Below are positions 1-10,644 of a stretch of DNA of 64,000 nt, one piece after another. Source of the stretch: Porodaedalea pini (Eukaryota; Basidiomycota; Agaricomycetes; Hymenochaetales; Hymenochaetaceae); contig NBAY01000004.1 of assembly GCA_002794775.1 (NCBI GenBank), forward strand, positions 496,001 to 560,000, read 5' to 3'. Position numbers and translations under genes: made by a program. The stretch's first letter is position 1. Every line of letters begins with the position of its first letter. The notes under the pieces are model-generated. The model saw only the letters and a list, made by a program, of their open reading frames with translations, searched no databases and was not told the origin of the DNA.

Positions 1-2438
1 CTGCCCGTCCCAAGATCAGCCTCGATGAGGTCATGCAGCTGCGCTCACATCAAACGCGACGCGTCTCGGAGTCCGAAGAGTCTGAGGAGTCTGGCGACGA
101 GTCCTTACGCGTAAGTGACGCGTCGATTTCACTACGCAACGCGTCGTTTCAATTTTTTTCTTAACTTTGATCAATTTTTTCGACTTCGTGTTTAGGACGT
201 GTTTGTGAAACGCCAGGCAGGCGTGGCAACTCCTCGCTACCGTTATCCTCATCCCGCAAGAACGTCACAGGTATGTGCTTGTCTTTTTGTGCGCGTAACA
301 TCCTGTAATTAATTTTGATTTGAGGCTTCTGCTGATGGTGGCAAGCGACACTATAGAGGAGATTCACCCGCTACGTCGCTTAAGGGTAGTTATTATAGAG
401 ATGGGGACTTGCAAGTAAGCCTTTTGGTGTGCATAATAGATCTAAAGCTGATACAGCGAGTGCAGACTCCCGTGACACCCCAGACCAACCGTATTGCGCA
501 AACCGTACGTCCATTATAGATATATAATGAAGATATTAATATTCGAACTAATCCCTTGAAAGATTTCCATCACCCCTTCACAACCCGTATCCAAACCTCC
601 TTCAAAGGCAGTGTCTTATTATCGTCATCCATATGCCTCTGGCAGCCATTTGCCGTCGTCTTCTCCTGCTCTAGTGTCTTCTCCAATTTCCAGCCCCGTG
701 CGATACCCGTATAACCTCGTCTCCTCTCCTGGGCCGATGAGCGATCCTCCCGATCAGTTCGATCCAGACTTGCCATACACACTTCCTGAAGGCCCCTACT
801 CGGAGGAAAAGCCTGACTTCTCATACGCTGCACTCATTGGACAAGCTATTCTTGCTTCGCCTCAGCATGCCTTGCGCTTGAAGGACATTTATGACTATAT
901 TAGCATCGTTTACCCTTTCTTCAAGCGCAACGGCCATTCACATAGCCAGAAGTGGATGAACGCAATCAGGCAAAATCTTACGAACACGCCGCAGTTCTTC
1001 AAGAGGGATCACCCAAGTGGGAGACAATCAAAGGGAGCTTTATGGTGTATTGCGGATGAAAATCTTCCGTGCTTCGCGGATGGAGGCTACAATCGTCACG
1101 CATTAAACCCTGACAGCGCGCAGTCACAAAAAGCGGAGAAACGAAAACGGAAGAAGGAGGAGAAACTGAAGGAAGAGAAGTCGAAGAAGGCACGATTCAC
1201 AGCGCCTGTTGTGCACACACAGTACACATATCCTTACGGACTTCCCCAGCTTCCGCGCCCTCGATTTACTACCACATCCATCTCGGCGCAAGTTAACGCG
1301 GATATCATCTTCCCACCTTTGCCCGCTGATCATCCGAATGCACATCTCGTCAACACCGCTACGGCCTCGAGTGAGTCTGTGAACGAAGATGTCCTCTTCC
1401 CGCCTTTGCCTGCGTACTCGCACACGAGGATTGCTCAGGAACAGCGGATGCAAGAGCTATCAAGGCAGTCATCAACGTCATCGCTTGCGGATGTCTACTC
1501 TCGCGGGTCTTCTGAACCTGAATTGGATGACGGCCGTTCGAGTCCGATCCTGGCTCCACCGTTGTCATCTGAGTCAAGTGCCGCATCTGTTCCAGAACTG
1601 ACGCCAAACAATAGCTCTTCAAGTCCGCGTGAAGCAGAGGAGGATGCCGATGATGAAGACGAGTTCGCATACTTCAGCGAGTATATCGAATCTGAAACGC
1701 AATCTCTCCATGATGAGCCTATTCACGGGGAGCAAGACGCTCCTGTGACAAAAGAGGATAAAGGCAAAGGGAAAGCCGTTGAGGTATGCCGGCATTCTTC
1801 TACTCTAAGTTTGATGTTTATTGATCTTGTTATAGACATTTTTATTCCCTCCACTACCGCCCATGCCCACCTCTCCGACGGCAAACCGCAGGGGTACTCA
1901 AGCTACCCGGAGTCCTAGCACTAGCCTTTACGCGGGCACGGGCTTCCTGGGTTACTCTGTCAACCGGTCTTCTACGCCACCCAATGATTTATCGATGTAC
2001 TTAGGGGGCAGCCATACGTTAACGCCTCTTGCGCGGCGCAACCCACCATCTACACCTACACGAAAAAGGAAGGCGTCAAATTCGGCAGAGGATGATGTCC
2101 TCGGCAGTGACGAACGACCCAACTTCCTCAGGACGGTACCTAAAACCCCGTCTCGACGCACCGACGACGTTTCATCTGGTGCATGCACCTCCATTGCGCC
2201 AATTACGCCACGGAGAATATTTTCTCCATTCACTGGTTTCTCGCCGTTCCGCACGCCGTCAAGGCGCGGAATTTTCGACGCAGCGGACCCGAGTAGGATT
2301 CTGGACGACGAACTGGAGGCGCTTGCGGCGGCAAAGCAGCGTGCGTCCGACAGCCCTATCGGACTGTTCCCGCGCGGGAAAGGTCTTCTGTATGAAAGTC
2401 CGAATCTGCCTAGCCCTGGGAAGTGGAGACCTTGGTGA
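1..2438 (+). CDS. Forkhead (FKH) transcription factor, 5' end outside window
   Basis: Exons <1..110, 196..270, 325..414, 457..504, 563..1783 and 1836..2438; all introns are phase 0 and the frame is continuous. The forkhead DNA-binding domain lies at about 810-1100, with core motifs PDFSYAALIGQAI, LKDIYDYI, YPFFKR, WMNAIRQNLT and the wing ending in GALWCIADE. A basic tract KAEKRKRKKEEKLKEEKSKK follows it and looks like a nuclear localisation signal. The C-terminal part is Ser/Pro/Thr-rich with many SP/TP sites and ends in a short conserved-looking block (LPSPGKW). Family knowledge: fungal FKH proteins bind promoters and control cell-cycle or developmental genes. Which paralogue (Fkh1/2, Hcm1/Sep1 or Mei4 type) cannot be decided without the missing N-terminus; no FHA domain is visible in the part present. 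Confidence 0.93.
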
Positions 2439-2741
2439 ATGAAGAGTCATTGGGCTATGCTTGCGGGGCTTGCAAATGAACGATTTCTATCGGTGTGTGA
2501 TAACTTGAAGCATTGGCAGCGAGGCCGAATTGTAGGATATATGACAAGTTTTTTTTTTTTCTTTTCTCGGCGAGACCTTATTTATTTGCGCTTTCTTCTT
2601 TTATCTTTCGTCTTTCATCTACTACTTATCTGTTTCGGCAAGTTGTCATTGTACAGAGCTCCTGGTCAATGTAGCCGTTAGTTTCGCTTTTCTTGTACAA
2701 TACGAAATATCAGTTCTGCTGAGTGTGTTGTTCATCAAGCT
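2439..2741. other. Intergenic: FKH 3' UTR and displaced upstream region of the SDS3-like gene
   Basis: No gene is visible. Before the LINE inserted, these bases lay directly upstream of the SDS3-like start codon now at 9053; the duplicated target site at its right edge shows this. The original FKH-to-SDS3 spacing was about 300 bp. Confidence 0.6.
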
Positions 2742-2752
2742 CATGAATGCAC
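2742..2752. repeat. 11-bp target-site duplication, left of LINE copy 1
   Basis: CATGAATGCAC here recurs exactly at 9048-9058, bracketing the LINE. It ends in CAC; the right-hand copy is followed by GTGATCG, so the empty site contained CACGTG. Confidence 0.85.
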
Positions 2753-2821
2753 TTTGATCTCTTACCACCATCATCTTGACCGTGGGAACGATTCTATCTG
2801 TGCAATCTCTTGTCTCTAACG

Positions 2822-5045
2822 ATGGCCCCGCCCCCTAACGCGAAGCCAGCGAGTCTCCATAGAACCAAATCGCTTAGGTCCTTAGGCAACATCAAGGACC
2901 CGACCAAATGCGACGAGTGTAAATACGAACTTCCTCATCACAGTCGCTCGTGTGTCTCTGGCGCGGCGAAGCTCTGCGAAAAATGCGGACGCGACTCGAC
3001 TCACAACCACGATCCTACCGTATGCGACTACACAGCGAGGAACATCACTAACTGGTCACCCGATACTGCAGCGGACAACCATGCCGCTGCCCTTCGTAAA
3101 CAAGGAGACCTCCCTCCTACTCCGGAAATTCTATCTCAAACTCCCCTTAAACGATCTCCATCTGAGGAGGAACACCAAGGACGTGAGGCCCCCAGTAACC
3201 CAGCCATGATCGGACAGATCCCTGACGACAAAGACGCTATGGATGCCGACGACGACTTGTATGTGGACTCTCAACCCCCCCAGGTCGATAACGACCCCAT
3301 CGATATCGATGACGAGAACCCGGAAATCGCCGAGGAAGTCAATAGGAAATCCCTCCAACTTGCGGAAGAGTCGGTCCGCGACCTCCGCGCCTTTATTTCA
3401 CAGGATTCTTGGAAGTTGGAGACGCCTTTCTACCACGATCCCGAATGCATGGGCCGTTACATGGCCAACATTGCTTCTTCTCTTTGTTTCTGGATTAATC
3501 GCTCGAATATGTTTGATGAGGAAACCCAATGTGAGAATTATGCTAACACATCTATGAACTCTTTCCAGACCGCCTTCAAGATTCACGTGCCTTATTGCAA
3601 AAACATCTTCGACAATATTTATCACAGCCCTCAGGATATATGCAATGAACATATCTCTGATGAACTCACTAATATGTCTCGTTCCATTTCATCCCTTGTA
3701 TCTATGGTATCATCCTTGACCGAGAAAACTAACAAACTCGAAAAACAGACACAAAACATCACTAAACCTAAAGTATCCTTTTCGACTAACACTCCCGCAG
3801 ACATAAAATATTTACCGGAACCACTTGGTGCCCGTTTCACTCATGACCCACGTTTTCCCCCTCCCCCCCCCCCCCCCGGTAGTCAAACAATGCATGCTGC
3901 CCCCTAAAGACGGACGCACAGAATACGCTGCAGCTATGGCCAAAACCCGTGACCCGAGTTCTGGCTACCGTATGGACACTCAAGGAACGATTCACACGCT
4001 GGATGGTTACATGCATTCTGAACACAATGCTCCACGCCCAGTCCTATCCACCACCATCTACCCACCTCCTATCCAATTGGTCAGCATGGAGAAAGATGGA
4101 TATACCACGGTCACGTACGCTAGGGCTGTTCAGAAAAAGCCCAAGCAGGTTCCCACCAAAGTTACAAAAACCACTGCGGATCACCCTGACGGGGAGGTCA
4201 CTACCATGCCTATGAACCATGCTAACAGCTTGGTTAATACTCGTGTTCGTAACGTCAAGTGCAGTCTATTTCTCTCTTCTGGATAACCTTGCTGTCCGGC
4301 CTTTACCTAACTCCATAAAAAACACCATTTGTTCGGGCCTCAAAGGCTCTACAGACTTTAAACACCTCATCATTCTTAATGTAGAGTATACCTCCAATGG
4401 CAACCTCTGCATCTCATTCACTAACATTCACGCCGATTTTGATTCTACCTTCTCATCTCTTTCATCTCTTCTTAACCACGTCATTAACATTAATGGAGCA
4501 AAGGTTTTCACTCCCTCCCCCCAGTTCAAGCTTGTTCTCCCAGCTGTGCTGGTATTCGACAAAGACTCCAACATCCTCTACACCGAAGGTGATTTAATGG
4601 AGGAACTGAAATCTCTTCCCCAGTTCGCCAATCAGGAGTTCCTTTATCCCCCTCGCTTTATGGCGTCAATTGAACACCTAAACACTCTGGACTATTGCAA
4701 TGTTTCTATCATTTTGAAAGATACTAACCACCTTGCCTTTGATCACTTCTTCCTTCATAACAACCACAGCATCCCGATCTTCGGAGTAATCCGACGTCTC
4801 GAAGAGATGCGGGCTTGACCAACAATTTCCCAATGTGACAATTGTCATCGCTTGGGTCACCCTTCCACCAAATGTCGCTCAGTAGCACACTGTGCTATTT
4901 GTTCCGAACTGCATTGAACTGCTGTTCACGTAGCTAGGTGCACCCTGTGCACCGCAACCAACAACCTCGCGTGTCAACACTTTGCACGCTGCATCAATTG
5001 CCAAGGTGACCACAATGCCAGGTCCTCTGCCTGTCCAGCCCGCTG
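2822..5045 (+). pseudogene. LINE copy 1 ORF1 (nucleic-acid-binding protein), broken
   Basis: The N-terminus has a paired-Cys region (CDECK, CEKCGRDSTHNHDPTVC) conserved in copy 2. Reading frames change at the poly-C run near 3860 and near 4260, and a TGA lies at about 4816. The C-terminus has three CCHC-like knuckles (CDNCHRLGH..., CAICSE..., CINCQGDHN...). In the family such proteins package the LINE RNA. Confidence 0.85.
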
Positions 5046-5067
5046 AAATTACCGACCCCCTTTCTAA

Positions 5068-8000
5068 ATGATTACATCTCTCTCTATCCTTTCTCTGAAT
5101 CTTCGTCACTTGGAGCCTACCTCTGACCTTCTTTTTAAGTCTCTCTTTCAACGTGGCAATTTATGCCCTGATATCATTTGTCTTCAAGAAATCCCTACCA
5201 TTTCCACCATCATTCCTTCTAAATCGTCTCCTTTGGGAGATTCACAATATGCCACCTGTAATTCAGACCCCTTTATTTGTGCCCTCCCTCCTTCCGCTCT
5301 TTCTATTAGACCTAGTTGTGCAACCTTTATCCACCCGCGCATCGCTCATCTGTTCAGCACCCACCCCCATTTATCTCGCATTGTGGACCAAGTCACCATT
5401 AGCGTTGATCGGGGCCCTTCTCTTCCACCTCTTTATGTTTGGAACGTTTACAGTCCTCCTTCCACCCATTCTTTTGAAAACCCCTTCCTCAACCCTTCCC
5501 CTTCTAACACCCATATTTTTGTCAGCAATTTCAATAGACATTCCATCCTTTGGTCGGATAACGCCCATTCTCAATACTTCCCTGCTTCTGAACCCTTTTT
5601 ACATTGGCTTGATCAATCCTCTTTAATAGTTGCCAACCCCTCGAACACTCCTACTTTTCTCTACCCCCAGGGCTCTTCCACCCTGGATCTCGCTATTTGT
5701 TCTCCAGACATTTCCCCCTTCCTTACCCAATCCCTCCGTATCAGCGATCCTTCTTTCGAATTTCATTCGGACCACCTCCCCCTTCTTTTCAACATACCCA
5801 TTGCATTTACACCCCCACCAGACACCCACCCTCTTCGTTTAGTTTGTAAACAGGACCTCCCTTCCCTGATCACCGAATTCCACGAATCGCATCAATTTTC
5901 ATTTGATGCTTCTGACATTCACCTCCCTTCTGATTTAGACTCCAAATTATGCTCTTTTTATGCCTCCTTTTCTTCTTTTACTACTCGCTTTCTTCGAAAG
6001 CACAAACCCCAAACTTACTTCGGGCCCCATTCATGGTGGACCGAGCAATGCAATCATGACTATCAAGCGCATCACCGTAACCCGTCGCCGAACAGCCTCA
6101 CCTGGCTAAACAAAACTCTTGCCGCAGCCAAAACCACCTTCTTTGGCAATCTACTCCATAATTCCAACCATTCGTCAATATGGAAACGCCAACACCTCAG
6201 CTCGGCACGACGCTGCCATCCTATCAGCGCTCTTAAGCTCCCCTCTAGGAGTTATACCCTTAATGAGAGCGAGAAATCAGACCTCTTCCGCTCAATGTTC
6301 TTTCCTGCGCTACTGTCTGGATATCACGACCAGCACTCGCTACCTCCACTATCTGACATTGAGCCAGTCTCTGTCGATGAAATGCTCCGAGCCTTAAAGG
6401 GTACAGACGACTCGACTGCCCCAGGTGACAACTCCTTCACTTATTTCCATCTCAAACTTTTCATTGAATTCGAACCTCTTTTCTTCTCCTGCATATTCTC
6501 ACTATGCCTTTCTTTTGGCTATTTCCCTCTATCATTCAAACATTCCGTTGTCACATTCATTCCCAAGCTGAAATGTTCCGATTTTTCGCTCCCTCGCTCT
6601 TTTCATCCCATTGCCCTTGTGGATACGATGGGCAAATTATTTGAATGAATTCTTTTCAACTGTCTCCAAGTCATTTTTGAACAACGCTCCCTTATTCCTT
6701 CTTCTCAACATGGCTGTCAGAAAGCGCTATCCGCGTTAACTGCCTGCTATGAACTTTTACATTTAAATAATCACAATCCCCTCATTTTTTCTCCTGGCAC
6801 GAGCGCTCCCGGGCTAGGTATGCGCGAGCCTTCCCCCATTGTTTGCTGACTTCCGTAGTCACCATCAACATACAAGGGTTTTTTGATAACATTTCTCATC
6901 CTTTACTTATTGACCGTTTAACTCGGTCACATATCCACCCTAACCTCATCAGTTGTGTCTCCCATTGGATGCACGACTGTCCCATTTCTTTACATTTCAA
7001 CCAATACTCTTCGGACATTTTTACCAAACCAAATTGAGGCGTTCCCCAAGGGTCGCCCCTCTCTCCCCTTATTTCTATCTTCGCGGCTGCTCCGGCCATT
7101 GAAGCTTATTACAAATGTTACCCTTACAATTGCCCCCTTCTTGCCTACATGGACGACCATCTTCTTTCTGCGCGCTCTCTTAGTATGCACACCAACCTCA
7201 TTCGTTTATGAAACCAATTCCGTTTCCTTTCCCTTCAATTTTCACAGCTGGGCCTCTCCATTGACCCAGACTCCATTGAACTTATTCACTTCACCCCTAG
7301 GGTCCCTAATCTCCTTTCATCCTTTCCAACACAACCGGAACACCAACCGTCTCTTATTCTTTCCCCTTCTCAAACTATTCCTCCCCGGTCACATATCACA
7401 TGGCTGGGTGTTATTTTCCATCATCACCTTTCCCCTCATTTACATCTTCATTCCCAAGCCAACAAGGCCCTATCCACTCTTTCTCAATGTTCCTTTCTGT
7501 TTCAATCTTCACATGGCGCATATCTTGAATACACCCGTCTCTTATATTTCAATCTTATTCGTTCTGTCACCGTTTATGGTGCTCAACTTTTTCCTAGTTC
7601 ATCTTCCATTTCTTCAATTTTACCACCGGTGCAACATTGTGCCCTCTCTCTCATGATATCCCATAACGTCAATAAAGACGCCGCAGGCTCTTTACTTTCT
7701 ATTCCACCCATTGACCTCTTCGTTCAATACCAAGCCAGACACTTTATAACTTCTTACATATCGTTGTCTTGCTCTTCTCTTCCTCACTCAGCAGATATTC
7801 GCAATTTACTCCCAGCGAACATCACTATCCCTAACACTTCTCTTTACCCTATTATTCCACCTATTCATTTGTGCCTTACTCTCATACCGATTACTTCACA
7901 AAAACACAGTTCCTTTTCTAGACAGTCATTTCTTCAACTTTTTAACCACCCCCCTCCTTTCCAATACTTTCTATTCACAGATGGTTCTGTCATTGAACAG

Positions 8001-8891
8001 AATGGCACACCCACCGGCAGTCATGGATACTCCATCATGCATAATCGATGCGAGGTCACCTCATTCGCCTCTGACGCACACCTTTAAAGTAACATTCTTT
8101 ACGAAGAGCAACAAGCTCTCATTGCTGGTCTTGCACGCTTCTCATCCTTGCTAGCACACTGCACCCACCCATGCTACCTCCGTGTCATTACAGATTCAGC
8201 CAACTGTGCACGCCTTATCTTCTCAGAGGACCCCCATCATGCAGCCTTCATTACAACTGTTTGCAGACTTTGTGGTATATTCTTAGCCACGCATGAAACA
8301 TCCACTATCTCAGTACAGTGGGTGCCCTCCCATATGGGATTACCTGGTAATTCTCGAGCCGACCAGCTCGCCGCCCAAGCTTCGTGTGCTCAGCGCAAAA
8401 GCCTTGCGCCCAATACTCTACCCAACTTACATGCGCAATTTTCTGCCGACCTTATGGCCAAATGGCGGAACCGTGTCCTAAACCTCTGACACCATCACAG
8501 CGTTACCACCGCACCGTTTATCCTTTATCCTCGACGTCAATTATGTCCATTTCTGTGACTACCTCCTGAGAAGCGCATCCCCCGCAATCTACAATCGAAA
8601 GCGGTTGGGATCCTCCTTAACACACACAATATGCATGATCGGAGCCTACCGAACCGGTGCCCGGACCCACTCTGTACCAAACATGATGTCCATCACATTC
8701 TTAACATATGTCCTTTTTTTTCACAAATACGCCGTCAATTTTTCCATAAGACATCACTCCCTCTTTTCTTTTCTAATTGGTTCGCACCTTCAAACTTCAT
8801 GCTTCTTATCCAATTCGCATATTTTTCTTTTCGTCGCCCACCCGACGCAATGCCCTATTTTTCAGACCTCCCACCAGATCTTATAATGTAA
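5068..8891 (+). pseudogene. LINE copy 1 ORF2 (endonuclease, reverse transcriptase, RNase H), broken
   Basis: 5068-6648 is one open stretch with an endonuclease/exonuclease/phosphatase domain: PDIICLQEIP, WNVYSPPS, and SDHLPLLF as the catalytic SDH motif. The usual GDFNRH appears as SNFNRH, so a key residue is altered. Reverse transcriptase motifs follow in shifting frames: NIQGFFDNISHP at about 6870, GVPQGSPLSPL at about 7040 and a YMDD-type motif at about 7145. RNase H is at about 7970-8410 (FTDGS, DSANCARL, WVPSHMG, SRADQLAA), then a C-terminal HDVHHILNICPFF region. Several stops and frameshifts disable it. Confidence 0.88.
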
Positions 8892-9047
8892 ACCTCCATT
8901 TCTTTTCACTGATCATTTACTTCCATATTCACACATACACACATTCAGTCACTACGAACGTATCTTTCCTTTCCTTTTCTCGTTTCCTCCCTTTCTTTCC
9001 TTTTTTCCGCTGTAGAGATGTAGTGCAGAGTAGTGCAATATTACAAA

Positions 9048-9058
9048 CATGAATGCAC
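9048..9058. repeat. 11-bp target-site duplication, right of LINE copy 1
   Basis: Exact copy of 2742-2752. It contains the start codon (9053-9055) of the following gene and is followed by GTGATCG, restoring CACGTG at 9056-9061. Confidence 0.85.
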
Positions 9059-10321
9059 GTGATCGAAGCTTTCCCGTCGATTGCCTTCGCGGCGTTGAGT
9101 CTCCTGCCAGCGTCTACCGCAGATAGTTTGACGCACCCTCTGATGCCCCCTCAGCCCGGCATGTTTACCCTTCCTTACGCATCTGCACACAAAAGCCGTA
9201 CGAGCAATAGCAACGCCCTCGACGCCCACGACGCGAACATGGCATTTCACAATTCCGCGCTTGCCTCGTCCTCGAGGTTGCATGGTGAGCCACCAAGTTT
9301 ATCCCTCGTGATTTGTGATTGAGTCATAGGAACATTGATGGCGCAGGTCACTTCGGTGACGACCCAAAGAGAGACAAAAAAAGGAGAGAGATCGCGAGCA
9401 GGTTGAGCAGAGAGATGGCGGACAAGAAGGAAGTGTGAGTACCTCTTGTTGGTCGTCTGTATCATGACCGTCGCTGAGGCAGTACGCGTCTATCTATCTG
9501 AACAGAACACGCCAGTATGCGGAAAACATCTCTGCACTGCAGGCGGCTGCGATCCAGCTCGCGACGCGCCCGCAGACGTCGCCGGCCTACATGCTGCGCC
9601 TCTACCCGCTCTCGCTCGAACGCTCCGCCCACCTCGCTCAGCTAGCAGCCGAAGAGCAGTACGCGCATGATGCGGTACGGATCGCATATGAAGAGGAGCG
9701 CGATCGCGTTGAGGAGGAGTGGCGCAAGGGCCGGGACCGTGTGCGCGAGCGGCTACTTGAGGGTATTGAGGAGCGCAGGCGCCGCGCAAGGGAGGAGAAG
9801 GATGGGGAGGGCATCACAGGTACGTGTTCTTTCAGTTTGCAACCAGCACAATTTCTGACATGTTACACTTTTCCACTTGATAAGACGCGGCTCTCGACTC
9901 ACAATCACGCTCGCACATCACGCGCAAGTTGCGCAACAAGTTAGGCGCATCGCCGCCGCCCTCAGGGTACGCGGGCTACACCTCGAACGGCGGCTCAGGC
10001 TCTCTCCCCGCAACAGTCGTGCCCGTTCCAAATCCCCACTCTCTCGCCGTCGACGAATTACCCTCACCCTTTCCTCTCCCTCTCACCGCTTCCACTCCTA
10101 ACGGCGCCTACGGGAGCTCAGGCGGTGGTGGTGGGTCCGGCAGTCAGAAGCGCAAGCACAAGGGTGGTGGCGTGCAGCCGCAGGCGCTCACGGGCCTTGG
10201 TAAGGCGATCCAGCAGCTCACTGCTGGGAAGGAGCTCGAGGTCGATAACGATCTTAGCGAAATACGACGGGGTGCGAAACGGCGGAGGGCTGCGGCAGCC
10301 GGACCGGCGCATAAGCCATAG
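9053..10321 (+). CDS. Sds3-like protein (Sin3 histone deacetylase complex subunit)
   Basis: Exons 9053..9284, 9347..9434, 9506..9819 and 9885..10321 give 356 aa with all phases closing. The Sds3-like region spans about residues 80-215: KRREIASRLSREMADKKE, then QYAENISALQAAAIQL, a Glu/Arg-rich coiled coil (YEEERDRVEEEWRKGRDRV), ERLLEGIEERRRR, and ITRKLRNKLG. The C-terminus is Gly/Ser-rich with basic nuclear signals (KRKHK, AKRRRAA). In yeasts Sds3 joins the Rpd3-Sin3 complex and is needed for its integrity. The start codon lies inside the LINE target-site duplication, so the natural promoter is now 6.3 kb upstream; the alternative ATG at 9049 hits a stop after 25 codons. Expression may depend on the LINE 3' end or be lost. 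Confidence 0.82.
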
Positions 10322-10644
10322 TCTCTTCTCTTGTTGCTATTTTTTTTGTAAGCCCTACTTCACGCTTTGCATCAGACTGTTCACACTCGGCCAGAGGTTG
10401 TAGATTTAAGACATAATTTATTCCACCGCCGTTTGCACTAGCTACACGGAGTCCGTGTCCGCAACTCAAGACAAAAAATGTGTGCTACTAGATGCCAGGG
10501 TCTAACGTCCGAGAATGTCTGGAAGGATGACCCAATACGTGAGATTCAACTAAGAAGTCACGAAAATTACAGGTATGAAAGGAGTGATACAGCAATGGCT
10601 CTGAATCGTCCAGCGGAGACAGGCATCGAGATACAGTACGCTGT
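10322..10644. other. Intergenic between convergent genes
   Basis: Shared 3' region of the SDS3-like gene and the secreted repeat-protein gene. No further feature is recognised. Confidence 0.6.

Larger units (their letters stand above)
2753..9047 (+). mobile_element. LINE (non-LTR retrotransposon) copy 1, full length but decayed
   Basis: The element is 6295 bp. Its 5' terminus (TTTGATCTCTTACCACCATC) matches the 5' ends of the short element at 32239 and of LINE copy 2. It encodes an ORF1 with three zinc knuckles, then ORF2 with endonuclease, reverse transcriptase, RNase H and a C-terminal zf-RVT-like region. The 3' UTR is pyrimidine-rich and ends GTAGTGCAGAGTAGTGCAA...TTACAAA, without poly(A). 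The APE-RT-RNase H order fits the Tad1/I group of fungal LINEs (family knowledge). Frameshifts, for example in the C-tract near 3855-3880 and near 4260, and many stops make it inactive and older than copy 2. Confidence 0.92.

Noticed and set aside
4816..5045. TGA stops in LINE copy 1 as possible programmed readthrough
   Set aside because: The same copy has many frameshifts and other stops, so simple decay explains them.
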